Assembly (NCBI RefSeq): GCF_027942295.1
Contig: NZ_CP101416.1
Span: forward strand, 1,900,001-1,964,000
Length of the DNA: 64,000 bases
Reading direction: 5' to 3'
Source of the DNA: Pseudanabaena sp. Chao 1811
Lineage (GTDB): Bacteria > Cyanobacteriota > Cyanobacteriia > Pseudanabaenales > Pseudanabaenaceae
Position numbers and translations under genes: made by a program. The notes beneath the pieces are model-generated. The model did not search any database, had not been told where the DNA came from, and saw only the letters and a program-made list of their open reading frames with translations. How positions within the stretch are numbered: position 1 is the first letter of the stretch; each line of letters opens with the position of its first letter. Below are positions 54,420 through 64,000 of the stretch, one piece after another.

Positions 54420-57400
54420 TTATTTTTTTTGCAATTTAAGCTGTTCTTTTTTCTTCTTCTCCTCTTCTTCTAGATTTTTCTTCTCTAGCTCACTCTTTTT
54501 CTTTTGGGCATCTTTGAGGTTTTCGTCAGCAATTTTGACTAGTTTTTCCGAGTTTTTACACTCTTTTTCAAGCTTTTTCAAAATCATCTCAAGATTTTTC
54601 TTCTCTTCCTTATTGTCAAGTATTGCTTTTTTGTTGTCTGTGACAGATTTATCTACATCAATTTTTCTTGATTTCATCTCTTCGAGAGATTCATTAAGAG
54701 ACCTTAGCTCCATATTATTAGCATTAATGAGCTTGTATGTGTTGGTGTCTCCATCATTTCCTTTTAAAGTTTTGACAAGTTCATTATCTTTCTTCTTAAT
54801 ATTAGCAATTGCATCTTCGGTCGATTTTATGTTCTTGCTCAACTCATCTCTCTGTTCTCGCACTTGCTTTAAAGTAGTTTCCAAAGACTTGTCTGTTTCT
54901 CCACACACTTTAATTTTTTGCTTTGCTTCATCTATTTCACGTAACTTTAAAGCGCTGTTAGTTTTAGCTTGTTTGAGATCTATCTCAAGTTTTTTCACAG
55001 GATCTTGGACATTTTTAACCGTGTTAACTGTGTTAACTGAATCTTGGACGTTGCCAGAAGAAGAATTTTGTTGAGATTCTTCCTGTTGCTTTCTTTCTTC
55101 AGTTTCTTGGAGTTGCTTTCTTTCCAAAAATTTCTTCTCAGCTTCTAATTCTTGAGTATATCTAGCGCTTTGAAGTCTCTCATTCTCCTCCTTTTCAAGG
55201 TCTTTTTGAAGTTCCTTGTCTTTTTTGAGTTGTTCTTTATGTTCCTCTAATTTTTCCTTGCGAGATTTGAGTCTCTCTAGATCTATCCGAATGATTTGTT
55301 TCTTTTGCTCGTCTAGTTCTAGTTCTAGTTGCTTTGTCAGTTGTTTTTCTTCTCGTTTGATTGCTTCTTTTTCTTTCCTTAATTTTGTTGCCATTTCTAG
55401 AATATCTGGGCGGATAGGTACTGAAAATACTGATGTTGATTGCTGTTCTTTCTGTAATGGCTCAAGGGAAACTGGAGTGTTTTCGCCGCGACGAATTCTT
55501 TCAAGTCGATCACGACGATCTCCTTTTTCATTTTTATCAGAATCAATCAAGAGGCGCTCGCCTGCCTTACCTTTATTGATCTTCGGTGCAACATCTTTGA
55601 CAACTGTCTTTTTAATGTCTTTTGTTAAGACTTGATCTAGCTTGTGTGGATCATTTTCAGTGGTAAAAACGTCCTTGTTTGCAGTTGCAAAATCTTTGTG
55701 TGGCTTACTATTGTTTTGCATAGGTATGCCAGTAATTTGTGATAAGGCTTGTTCTTCACCTTCAGTAATAGAAGCATTACGTATTCCATTAACAGTCTTC
55801 AATATATTTTTCATGATTACTTTTTTTAATTCTTTTTTAAAGTTTTGAACTACCGTTTTCTCTTTACCTTTATCCACTACATCTCCTAGTGGCTGGCGAT
55901 CAAATAACTCTTTGTAAATTACTTTGGGCAATGCCAAAACAGCCCCTTTCATAGTTCCGACCATGCCTTTAGATAAAACAGGAGCTAAGAAATCACCCTG
56001 ACCAAGATTTTGTGTACTCAATAAACTAGCTTGTAGGGCATCACCAAGATTTAGTCCCACCAACATCGTCGCGGATGTTACGAAATCTAATACTCCGATT
56101 CCAACTGTCTTACCAATATTTTCTTTTAAGACAAAGTAACGAACTCCCGCATTGATAAAGGCTTGTGCGGCTAATAGTGCAACTTGAATACCAATCGTAA
56201 TTGCACCACCTGCTCCCATTGTTGCCGCCATGATTGCTGCGGTCGTGAGGATTTTAGCCAGCAACATCACTCGAGCATTGTATCTTGATTGAATATCTTT
56301 GAATTGAGATTCAAGGGTTTTCCGTTCCTGTAAATCCTCTTCGCCTTGCTTGCTGTATTTGCTTTTGAGTTCTTTTATTTTAAGTTTTTTCTCTTCTGGA
56401 GAGAGTTTTTGATCGTTTTCAACTTCTTTAATGTCTGTATCCCCAGATCGCACAGTACCCACAACCATGCGAGTCCCTTCATCCAATTGTGAAGACTTAT
56501 TATGAAAGCTATCCCACTGACGAGTTTTATCGATTTTCCGTTGCTTTAAAATGGCATTGGTACTCATCAGCTTTGTTGCCATCCACTGATCAAATGGCAA
56601 CCCAGAATCTAATAATAGTTGTTGAGCGTCAGTATCGGACGAAATAGCCTCAACCAGCTTTTCGTTGAACAATTGTTCGATTTGTAAGCGATCTTCAGTC
56701 GTCATGCGCTTCATTTTGATTAGCTGCAAGCGCTTAGATTCACTCATGCCTAAAACAAAAGACTTGTTTTTCAATTCCATCTTTTCAATTTCAGCTGTAA
56801 TTGCTTCCGACTGCTCCTCTTTGGATTTAATTTTTATTTCAAATCCTTCGACTGTCTTGGCATTACTAGGCTTCTTATCAAGATTTAGTTCATATTTTTT
56901 TTGTTCTAGTTTAAGCCAAGCGATATCTTCTTCTAGCTTTGCTTTTTTGATTTGATTATCTTTTAAATTGGGGGTATTAGATTTGTAATCTTTCAGATTA
57001 GACCACTGCTCCAAAAGGGTTCTGCCATCAAGATCATTAAATGCAAATACAGTCTTAGCTCTATCGACAGATATCTTGCGATCATTTGCTTTTTTAAGCA
57101 AATAATTAACTTCTAGATCTTTATCTTCATAAAGTGCTTTGTAAAGATCTGGATCGCTTTCAGATAATGGCTTATCAAAATTGTCTTTTTTAGAGTCTAG
57201 TTTTGACTGAAAATAAATATTTTGCAAAAATTCTTTAGTATAGTTTTCGTTAGAGTTGTCTTCTTTTGCAAATTGACGCTGTTTAGCCCTAGCCACACGC
57301 TGGGCGCGGAAGAAAATAGAATAATCAGGTTTGTCCTTTATTAATAAAAGTGAAACCCAATAATTAACGTCGTGTTCACGATTAGCTTTAGAAATCACCT

Positions 57401-59855
57401 CTTCGTTAGTGTATGGAGCATTTGTCTCAGGATTAATATTTAGTTGATCGTTTTCATCCTTCATTCCTAATAGTTTGAGAGCTTGTTCAAAGCCTGATGA
57501 GCCTATAACCCCTTTCATCTCAACCAAGAGCTTTTGATTCTGGCGCACCTGAGCGTATTCTTCGTCCCTAAGCCTAGCCAAAATTTTCAAGATCTTTTTC
57601 TTGCATCTATCCTTAGTAAGTGCTCTTTTTTTATTACGCTTATCCCATTTGTCAGCGAATGTATAACGAAGAAGTTGCTCATAGTTGCTGCCAACTTCTC
57701 CATAGCGATCGTCAAAATGGGCAAGCACAACAGCTTGACTACTCTTGTCAATGCCTTGTTGCTTTATTGCGCTTAAACCTTGTTTCATCTCTTCTTCCAG
57801 TTTTTGTAAGGCTACTACTGGGTCTTGATCGTAGGTGCGTAAAAAGCCTTTGCGTTGTGCAGGAGTCATAAATCGAATTTCTGACTCAAAGGAGTCCCAT
57901 TTATCCCCTTTAAATAGTCTCTCAAAAAACCAAGTTCTATTTTCTCGCGTTAAAGCTTCTTTTGTCGTAAAAATCTTAATCAGATCTTCGCGCTTTAATT
58001 CATCTATATTATTGATTACCTGATCGTTTCCAGTCTTATTATCTTCTGGCTTTTGATCTTCCACCTTCCCAGTTAATCCACTATTATCTTCAACCTTATT
58101 GTCTTGGACATTAGGACTAGTCAAAGGATCAAATATTTTTACATCAGAAGCTATACTTCTTAGGAACATTCGGTCTTTACTATTTAATCCAATCGGTGAC
58201 ATCATATTGTGTCCAGGAATATATCGAATAGCCTTTTGAAACTCACTATTCGGCTTTTTGATTTGCTCAATGTCTTCAGGCGTAGCAGTTTCTTTCCATT
58301 TCAAGATATCAGCTAATATTTTTTGTCCACTCAATCCCGTCTTGATCCCAAAGTTTTTAGTGACTCTTTGACGGATCATCGCCGCAAGATAGCGATCTCT
58401 TTGGAGAGAAATAGCTTGATTTAGTTTTTGATCTTTTTCGATCTGTTCTTGTGAGGGCTGAGAGTTTTCATCCCTCTTTACCCCTGATTTTTGATCTTCC
58501 AATATACTTAGATTTTCTCTTTGCTTTAACCTCTCGTAGGTTCGCTTATATTCACACTTTCTCTTAATATCTGACTCTAGAGTTTGCCATACACTTATCC
58601 ATTCAGTCGCAGATGCTTTTTCAGAGAGATAAACTAAACGTTCATCATCGGATGGTGAACCATCTACCATTCCCAGAACCAACCAAATTTGCGATTTTAA
58701 AGGCACACGCCCATTGTTATCTAAAATACTAATCAAATAATCAGCACTTTTTTCTTGAGGCTTCCCTTTAAAGTGTTCATTGATTAATACTTTTAAGTCA
58801 TCCCCTGTTGTTTTATTAAACTCTTCTACTAATGTTGGATCTTTACCTTCGATAAAAAGTGCAATTTGTTTAAAGGCATCTTTTTCGCTCATGCCCGTAG
58901 TAAACGCTTCGATAATGCGCTGAACGCGATCGCTAGTTCCCATATCTAGCAAATTCTTAGCTTCATCGTAAGACCCTAAGCTTTTCAGCTTTTCTTCTCC
59001 CAGCATTTTTTGATCTTTACCTTGAAACCATCTCGTCTTTTTGAGTTTGACATTTAATTTTCTTTGAATGGTTTGATCTGGGCTTTTACTTACTACGCTG
59101 CCACTGTTTTGTTGGACAACATGGGTCAACTCATGGGCAATTAACTCCTGACCACCGCGACTGCTTGGGTCATAAGCCCCCTGCCGAAAAAATACATCAT
59201 TCCCCTTTGTAAAAGCTTTCGCCTGAATAGATTTGTTTAGTTGATCTGACTGCGAATCTGTATGCACTTTTACATCTCTAAAGTCTGCTCCCATCGCTTG
59301 CCCCATTTTTGTTTGCAGATTGGGATCTAGAGACTGACCGCTACCTCGCGCACTTTGAATTGATGATTCTAAGTCAGTTGATGCTTCCCCACCGCCAAGA
59401 TTTTCATGTCTTTGTCCTAAGGACTGCATTTGTAATTCTTCTTCACCTTTTATCGCCTCATTGCGTTGGACAGATTGCTCCTGTGGCGATGAATTTATCT
59501 GCTGTACAACCTTAGTCGCTGTCAGATCTGCTTCTTTTTCATACTTATCATTTGGCTCACCGATGTTTAGCTTTGCTTGGATTGCCAATTTCTGGGATCG
59601 GATAGCTTTAAGGCGATTCTCTGGCTTTTTCTGAATTGGTGCAGATGAAGTGTCGTCCCCTCTTACATTCATTAACTTTGACAATAAATCTTCTGACGAA
59701 ATCAACTTGGTCTGAATTACATTGCTATCAAGGATTTCGTGATCTTCCGATATATCTGATTGAGATGGAGCAAAGGGTCTAGTTGACAGATTTACAGTAA
59801 TTGGATTTAAAAAAGTATCAGATTCTGAATATCTTCTTTTCTTAGTGCGTCTCAT
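54420..59855 (-). CDS. Giant eCIS-core (DUF4157) protein with hydrophobic patch and coiled coil
   Basis: 1811 residues. After a disordered start (about 1-95) the DUF4157/eCIS-core domain (about 95-260) is clear: QAKLNIGEPNDKYEKEADLT, MGQAMGADFRDVKVHTDSQS, and the zinc-type HELTHVVQQ (His241, Glu242, His245). A long helical region follows (about 270-1190). A strongly hydrophobic segment of about 80 residues (about 1195-1275) contains alanine- and glycine-rich helices, ending VGLNLGDAL. The last about 330 residues are a lysine/glutamate-rich coiled coil. DUF4157 domains occur in effectors carried by extracellular contractile injection systems and in large toxins. No injection-system genes are in the window. 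The start ATG lies 144 bp from an IS element. A toxin or effector role is inferred. Confidence 0.82.
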   Translation of the reverse strand: MRRTKKRRYSESDTFLNPITVNLSTRPFAPSQSDISEDHEILDSNVIQTKLISSEDLLSKLMNVRGDDTSSAPIQKKPENRLKAIRSQKLAIQAKLNIGEPNDKYEKEADLTATKVVQQINSSPQEQSVQRNEAIKGEEELQMQSLGQRHENLGGGEASTDLESSIQSARGSGQSLDPNLQTKMGQAMGADFRDVKVHTDSQSDQLNKSIQAKAFTKGNDVFFRQGAYDPSSRGGQELIAHELTHVVQQNSGSVVSKSPDQTIQRKLNVKLKKTRWFQGKDQKMLGEEKLKSLGSYDEAKNLLDMGTSDRVQRIIEAFTTGMSEKDAFKQIALFIEGKDPTLVEEFNKTTGDDLKVLINEHFKGKPQEKSADYLISILDNNGRVPLKSQIWLVLGMVDGSPSDDERLVYLSEKASATEWISVWQTLESDIKRKCEYKRTYERLKQRENLSILEDQKSGVKRDENSQPSQEQIEKDQKLNQAISLQRDRYLAAMIRQRVTKNFGIKTGLSGQKILADILKWKETATPEDIEQIKKPNSEFQKAIRYIPGHNMMSPIGLNSKDRMFLRSIASDVKIFDPLTSPNVQDNKVEDNSGLTGKVEDQKPEDNKTGNDQVINNIDELKREDLIKIFTTKEALTRENRTWFFERLFKGDKWDSFESEIRFMTPAQRKGFLRTYDQDPVVALQKLEEEMKQGLSAIKQQGIDKSSQAVVLAHFDDRYGEVGSNYEQLLRYTFADKWDKRNKKRALTKDRCKKKILKILARLRDEEYAQVRQNQKLLVEMKGVIGSSGFEQALKLLGMKDENDQLNINPETNAPYTNEEVISKANREHDVNYWVSLLLIKDKPDYSIFFRAQRVARAKQRQFAKEDNSNENYTKEFLQNIYFQSKLDSKKDNFDKPLSESDPDLYKALYEDKDLEVNYLLKKANDRKISVDRAKTVFAFNDLDGRTLLEQWSNLKDYKSNTPNLKDNQIKKAKLEEDIAWLKLEQKKYELNLDKKPSNAKTVEGFEIKIKSKEEQSEAITAEIEKMELKNKSFVLGMSESKRLQLIKMKRMTTEDRLQIEQLFNEKLVEAISSDTDAQQLLLDSGLPFDQWMATKLMSTNAILKQRKIDKTRQWDSFHNKSSQLDEGTRMVVGTVRSGDTDIKEVENDQKLSPEEKKLKIKELKSKYSKQGEEDLQERKTLESQFKDIQSRYNARVMLLAKILTTAAIMAATMGAGGAITIGIQVALLAAQAFINAGVRYFVLKENIGKTVGIGVLDFVTSATMLVGLNLGDALQASLLSTQNLGQGDFLAPVLSKGMVGTMKGAVLALPKVIYKELFDRQPLGDVVDKGKEKTVVQNFKKELKKVIMKNILKTVNGIRNASITEGEEQALSQITGIPMQNNSKPHKDFATANKDVFTTENDPHKLDQVLTKDIKKTVVKDVAPKINKGKAGERLLIDSDKNEKGDRRDRLERIRRGENTPVSLEPLQKEQQSTSVFSVPIRPDILEMATKLRKEKEAIKREEKQLTKQLELELDEQKKQIIRIDLERLKSRKEKLEEHKEQLKKDKELQKDLEKEENERLQSARYTQELEAEKKFLERKQLQETEERKQQEESQQNSSSGNVQDSVNTVNTVKNVQDPVKKLEIDLKQAKTNSALKLREIDEAKQKIKVCGETDKSLETTLKQVREQRDELSKNIKSTEDAIANIKKKDNELVKTLKGNDGDTNTYKLINANNMELRSLNESLEEMKSRKIDVDKSVTDNKKAILDNKEEKKNLEMILKKLEKECKNSEKLVKIADENLKDAQKKKSELEKKNLEEEEKKKKEQLKLQKK

Positions 59856-59999
59856 ATTTTTACCATCTGAACCTGCCTGAAAAAATTTCTAGCTTTTATG
59901 TTTACCAGTAACAATAATGCAGATTCTTCCCTTCTCCACTAAGAATTATACCCTTCAACATTTTGCGATAAACGTAAATTTTTAAAATGTTCTGATACT

Positions 60000-61292
60000 T
60001 AGGGCAACCGCACACGTTTCTTAACAAACTAGTAAGCATTTTTAACAAGGAGAAAAAGGTAGAAACGAGAGAATAGAGAATATTTAGAATGAGCAGCCCA
60101 AAATGCTAGATACAGTCAACCCCATCGGATTAATCGAAACCCACTTTGGGAACTTGCAAGATCCCAGAGCAGCACACGGTATCCTGCATAAGCTGCTCGA
60201 CATATTGATAATCACGATTTGTGCAGTGATCTGTGGAGCTGATAATTTCATCGCAATCGCCGAATATGGCAAAGAGAAAGAAGAATGGTTAAAGACATTT
60301 TTGGAATTAGCCAACGGCATACCATCAGTAGATACATTCGAGAGATTATTTGCGAGACTAAAGCCAGAAGAATTGCAAAAAAGCTTTATTAGTTGGATGG
60401 AAGCAGTCCATAAATCAACCGATGGAGAATTGATTAACATAGATGGCAAAACTCTGAGAGGGGCAAAGGGATCAGGAAATTCACGTAGTCTGATTCATAT
60501 GGTGAGTGTGTGGTCAGCATCACAACATTTGGTATTGGGACAGAAAAAAGTAGACGAGAAATCCAATGAAATAACAGCGATTCCATCATTGCTAAAAATG
60601 TTAGCGATACGAGGTTCAGTGGTGAGCATAGATGCAATGGGATGTCAGACCGAAATCGCGAAAACAATCATCGAAGAGGGAGCAGATTATGTGTTAGCGC
60701 TGAAAGGCAATCAAGGTAATCTCCATAAAGATGTGCGTGAACTATTTACCTCTGCACGAGAACAGAACTTCAAAAATATTGAACATCAGTTCTATGAAAC
60801 GGTTGAGAAAGGACATGGGCGCATTGAAACCCGTCGCTATTGGACAATGGGTAATACCGAATACTTAATTGGTGCGGAGAAATGGATAGGTTTGAAAAGT
60901 ATTGGTATGGTTGAATCAGATCGAATTATAAATGGAACTATTTCTACTGAACAGCGATACTATCTGCTTAGTCTTGAGAGTGATGTCCACAGATTTTCCC
61001 AATCTGTCAGAAATCACTGGAGTATTGAAAATCGACTACATTGGATTCTCGATGTTGGCTTTAATGAGGATGCTTCTCAATCCTGTCGAGGCTATATTGC
61101 CGAAAACTTAGCTGTTATACGTCATATCAGTTTAAATTTGTTGTCAAGAGATAAAACTAGTAAGGTCGGGGTCAAGACTAAACGTCTTAAAGCTGGCTGG
61201 AACAATAACTATCTTAAGGATGTCCTAAGTGCCTTAAACATAGTCGCTGTCTAAATCTCGTTAATTGTTAAGAAACGTGTGCGGTTGCCCTA
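60000..61292. mobile_element. Complete ISAs1-family insertion sequence
   Basis: 1293 bp bounded by perfect 28-bp inverted repeats (60000-60027 and 61265-61292) starting TAGGGCAACCGCACACGTTT. It is flanked by the 10-bp direct repeat TTCTGATACT (59990-59999 and 61293-61302), the target duplication. It contains one intact transposase. The exact ends and duplication imply recent insertion into the gap between the DUF4157 gene and acnB. Confidence 0.95.
60103..61254 (+). CDS. ISAs1-family transposase
   Basis: 383 residues, apparently intact. It has the ISAs1 N-terminal region (LQDPRAAHGILHKLLDILII, VDTFERLFARL) and a DDE-type catalytic core with DGKTLRGAKG, VVSIDAMGCQ, DYVLALKGNQ and NHWSIENRLHWILDVGFNED, which carry the expected acidic residues. 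It moves the element by cut-and-paste. No frameshift was seen, so the element may still be mobile. Confidence 0.95.
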   Translation: MLDTVNPIGLIETHFGNLQDPRAAHGILHKLLDILIITICAVICGADNFIAIAEYGKEKEEWLKTFLELANGIPSVDTFERLFARLKPEELQKSFISWMEAVHKSTDGELINIDGKTLRGAKGSGNSRSLIHMVSVWSASQHLVLGQKKVDEKSNEITAIPSLLKMLAIRGSVVSIDAMGCQTEIAKTIIEEGADYVLALKGNQGNLHKDVRELFTSAREQNFKNIEHQFYETVEKGHGRIETRRYWTMGNTEYLIGAEKWIGLKSIGMVESDRIINGTISTEQRYYLLSLESDVHRFSQSVRNHWSIENRLHWILDVGFNEDASQSCRGYIAENLAVIRHISLNLLSRDKTSKVGVKTKRLKAGWNNNYLKDVLSALNIVAV

Positions 61293-61309
61293 TTCTGATA
61301 CTTTGATTT

Positions 61310-61350
61310 GTAGACAAAATTACACAAATATATTATCTCAAACGTATTTT
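61310..61350 (+). promoter_or_regulatory. Candidate NtcA-activated promoter for acnB
   Basis: GTA-N8-TAC, read as GTAGACAAAATTAC from 61310 to 61323, matches the NtcA consensus exactly. TATTTT follows at 61345-61350 after 21 bases, close to the usual 22-23. The start codon of acnB is 66 bp beyond. NtcA reads 2-oxoglutarate, which this gene's pathway supplies. Confidence 0.5.
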
Positions 61351-61416
61351 ACGCACCAAAGTTTAATAGGATCGATAATAAGTTAAGTATTTGTAAAGAA
61401 TTAAAAATAACACCGT

Positions 61417-64000
61417 ATGTTATCAGCCTACCGTGACCATGTTGCCGAACGTGCAGCTCAAGGAATTCCCCCTTTGCCTCTCAATGCTCAGCAAGCCTCA
61501 GTCTTGTGTGAGCTATTGCAAAATCCTCCCGCAGGCGAAGAAGAGTTTTTACTAGCGTTACTACGCGATCGCATTCCCCCTGGTGTCGATCAAGCTGCCT
61601 ATGTCAAAGCAGGATGGCTAACAGCGATCGCTAAGGGTGAATTGCGATCACCCCTAGTATCCCCTAGCTATGCGGTGGAACTGCTCGGCACGATGGTCGG
61701 TGGCTATAACGTGCAGACCTTAATTGATTTGCTCACCAATGATGACTTAGGCGACTTAGCGGCAACGGCTCTCAAAAAGACCCTGCTCGTATTTGATGCC
61801 TTTAATCAAGTTTTAGAATTATCGCAAACTAATGCCAGAGCCAAAGCCGTCATCGATTCATGGGCTGCTGCCGAATGGTTTACCAGTCGCCCCGCCTTGC
61901 CTGACACTGTGACCGTAACCGTATTTAAAGTCACAGGCGAAATCAATACCGATGACTTTTCTCCCGCATCCCAAGCCTTCTCGCGTCCCGACATTCCTCT
62001 CCATGCGCTCTGCATGTTGGAGTCGCGCATTCCCGATGGTTTAAAAACCATTGCCGAACTCAAGCAAAAGGGGCATCCCGTCGCTTTTGTTGGTGATGTC
62101 GTTGGCACAGGCTCCTCCCGCAAATCCGCGATTAACTCGGTGCTGTGGCACATCGGCAACGACATTCCTTTCATTCCCAATAAGCGATCGGGCGGCGTAA
62201 TTTTAGGAAGTACGATCGCGCCGATCTTCTTTAACACTGCCGAAGATGCAGGAGCCTTACCCATCCAATGTGATGTCACCAAATTGGAAACTGGCGATGT
62301 GATTACCATTCATACTCGTGAAGGTAAAATCACGAACGCCGCAGGGGAAACTCTTTCTACTTTCAGCCTCACCCCCGACACGATCGCCGATGAAGTTCGC
62401 GCAGGTGGTAGAATTCCCCTCCTAATCGGTCGTAGCCTCACCGCTAGAACCCGTCAGGCTCTGGGACTTCCCGCCAGCGATGTGTTCATCCTTCCCGCCA
62501 CTCCCGCCGACACAGGCAAAGGCTACACCCTCGCGCAAAAAATGGTCGGCAAAGCTTGCGGTGTCGCTGGTGTGCGTCCCTACACTTCCTGCGAACCCTT
62601 AATGACCACCGTAGGTTCCCAAGACACAACAGGTCCCATGACTCGCGATGAGTTGCAAGAACTCGCTTGCTTAGGATTTAGCGCTGACTTGGTAATGCAG
62701 AGCTTCTGCCATACTGCCGCCTATCCCAAACCCACCGACATCAAAACCCATAAGGAACTTCCCGACTTCTTCTCCAATCGTGGCGGCGTAGCGCTACGTC
62801 CCAACGATGGCATTATCCATTCTTGGTTAAATAGAATGCTCCTGCCCGATACCGTTGGTACTGGTGGCGATTCCCATACCCGTTTCCCCTTGGGCATCTC
62901 CTTCCCCGCAGGTTCTGGACTCGTTGCCTTCGCTGCTGCCCTTGGTATCATGCCCCTTGATATGCCTGAATCGGTCTTAGTTCGCTTTAAAGGCGAATTG
63001 CAACCAGGGGTAACATTGCGCGATATCGTGAATGCGATTCCCTACGTTGCCATTCAACGCGGCTTACTCACTGTTGAGAAGAAGAACAAAAAGAATGTCT
63101 TCGCAGGTCGGATTATGGAAATCGAAGGATTGCCAAATCTCAAAGTGGAACAAGCCTTTGAACTCACCGATGCCACTGCCGAGCGTTCCTGCTCTGGTAG
63201 CACGATCAAACTCAGTACGGAGACCGTTGCCGAATACTTGCGATCGAATATCGCTCTCATGAAGAACATGATCGCTCGCGGCTATAGCGATGCTAAGACC
63301 CTCTTGCGCCGTATCGCCAAAATGGAAGAATGGCTTGCCAATCCTGTATTGATGGAAGCTGATCCCGATGCGGAATATGCAGAAATCATCGAGATCGATC
63401 TCAATGAAATCAAGGAGCCAATTGTCGCCGCACCTAACGATCCTGACAATGTGAAGTTGCTCTCAGAAGTAGCAGGCGATCGCGTGGATGAAGTGTTTAT
63501 TGGTTCCTGCATGACCAATATCGGACATTACCGCGCCGCCGCTAAGGTTCTCGAAAAAGAAGCCGCCGTGAAAGCGCGTCTCTGGGTTGCACCACCTACC
63601 CGCATGGATGAGTTCCAACTCAAAGAGGAAGGAATCTACAGCACCTTTGGTGTCGCTGGAGCCAGAACCGAAGTCCCTGGATGCTCTCTCTGCATGGGCA
63701 ATCAAGCCCGTGTTGCTGATGGCGCGACTGTGTTCTCCACTTCCACCCGCAACTTCAATAATCGCATGGGCAAAGATGCTCAAGTCTATCTCGGTTCCGC
63801 CGAACTCGCGGCAGTCTGTGCCTTACTAGGTAAGATTCCGACTGTGGAAGAATATCAAGCGATCGTCACTAAGAAAATTGATCCTTTTGCCAGTGACCTC
63901 TATCGCTATCTCAACTTCGATCAGATCGCCAATTTTGAAGATCAAGGTCGGGTGATTGCCCTAGAAGATATGCCTCGCATTGAGGATATTTTGGGTATGC
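61417..64000 (+). CDS. acnB: Aconitate hydratase B (3' end outside window)
   Basis: Open from ATG 61417 to the window edge (861 codons; full AcnB is about 860-870, so nearly complete). It begins [20 protein letters not shown] with the HEAT-like domain typical of AcnB, then the swivel domain with [18 protein letters not shown], then the catalytic domains. Fe-S cysteines are visible in [12 protein letters not shown] and [11 protein letters not shown], with SFCHTAAY also in place. It converts citrate to isocitrate, feeding 2-oxoglutarate to nitrogen assimilation. The promoter area contains an NtcA-type box; an IS element lies just upstream. Confidence 0.95.
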   Translation, partial: MLSAYRDHVAERAAQGIPPLPLNAQQASVLCELLQNPPAGEEEFLLALLRDRIPPGVDQAAYVKAGWLTAIAKGELRSPLVSPSYAVELLGTMVGGYNVQTLIDLLTNDDLGDLAATALKKTLLVFDAFNQVLELSQTNARAKAVIDSWAAAEWFTSRPALPDTVTVTVFKVTGEINTDDFSPASQAFSRPDIPLHALCMLESRIPDGLKTIAELKQKGHPVAFVGDVVGTGSSRKSAINSVLWHIGNDIPFIPNKRSGGVILGSTIAPIFFNTAEDAGALPIQCDVTKLETGDVITIHTREGKITNAAGETLSTFSLTPDTIADEVRAGGRIPLLIGRSLTARTRQALGLPASDVFILPATPADTGKGYTLAQKMVGKACGVAGVRPYTSCEPLMTTVGSQDTTGPMTRDELQELACLGFSADLVMQSFCHTAAYPKPTDIKTHKELPDFFSNRGGVALRPNDGIIHSWLNRMLLPDTVGTGGDSHTRFPLGISFPAGSGLVAFAAALGIMPLDMPESVLVRFKGELQPGVTLRDIVNAIPYVAIQRGLLTVEKKNKKNVFAGRIMEIEGLPNLKVEQAFELTDATAERSCSGSTIKLSTETVAEYLRSNIALMKNMIARGYSDAKTLLRRIAKMEEWLANPVLMEADPDAEYAEIIEIDLNEIKEPIVAAPNDPDNVKLLSEVAGDRVDEVFIGSCMTNIGHYRAAAKVLEKEAAVKARLWVAPPTRMDEFQLKEEGIYSTFGVAGARTEVPGCSLCMGNQARVADGATVFSTSTRNFNNRMGKDAQVYLGSAELAAVCALLGKIPTVEEYQAIVTKKIDPFASDLYRYLNFDQIANFEDQGRVIALEDMPRIEDILGM

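Noticed and set aside
54514-55635. Plus-strand frames opposite the coiled coil of the DUF4157 gene
   Set aside because: They are serine/phenylalanine-rich shadows of Lys/Glu-rich coding sequence.

Overview
The window comes from a cyanobacterium. It carries kaiABC, psbI, petN, a light-dependent protochlorophyllide reductase, the PSII S4-domain protein and an LL-diaminopimelate aminotransferase, and the octamer GCGATCGC (HIP1) is scattered through most of it. Gene content and style suggest a Pseudanabaena-like filamentous lineage, which is an inference only. No rRNA, tRNA or CRISPR array was recognised.

Layout: 0-1.7 kb is the clock operon kaiA-kaiB-kaiC (minus strand, kaiC cut by the window edge). 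Facing it is a CBS/PAS hybrid histidine kinase with a pseudo-receiver, followed by a cyclase fused to a urea-type ligand-binding domain. 7.7-10.6 kb holds a metallo-hydrolase and an ammonium transporter, separated by 617 bp containing a CRP-type palindrome, a weak NtcA-type promoter and a small palindromic element. 10.9-22.6 kb is mostly housekeeping: GAF protein, psbI overlapping an ABC exporter, smpB, a Ser/Thr kinase with an ARC6-type tail, an M48 protease, a 5'-nucleotidase, a Uma2 endonuclease and dapL. 22.7-24.9 kb is an AT-rich accessory island without HIP1: a decayed toxin-antitoxin pair and an unrecognised two-gene unit.

25.0-36.0 kb is a surface and signalling block: TpsB transporter, TpsA haemagglutinin, an exported TPR-CHAT protease-like protein, petN on the opposite strand, DUF928, and a CHASE2 cyclase whose substrate residues look guanylate-like. 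36.0-39.7 kb is a FIST sensor, histidine kinase and receiver-GGDEF chain, probably leading to c-di-GMP. 39.9-53.3 kb holds a radical SAM enzyme, lipB, PRC-barrel plus S4 genes, por, a CTERM-anchored exported protein, an epimerase, a lipoprotein binding protein and two tandem YbjN/CesT-like genes.

53.4-59.9 kb carries an 1811-residue protein with a DUF4157 (eCIS-core) metallopeptidase-like domain, a hydrophobic patch and a long coiled coil, with an unknown acidic protein downstream. A complete ISAs1-type element with a 10-bp target duplication lies between this gene and acnB, 7 bp upstream of a good NtcA-type box in front of acnB.

Intergenic regions are rich in very long perfect hairpins and small inverted-repeat elements. 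At least one double-hairpin element occurs twice, and a MITE-like family occurs three times. The strongest candidates for undescribed biology are the eCIS-core giant with its neighbour, the two-gene unit at 23.2-24.9 kb, and the TpsB/TpsA/CHAT/DUF928/CHASE2 block.
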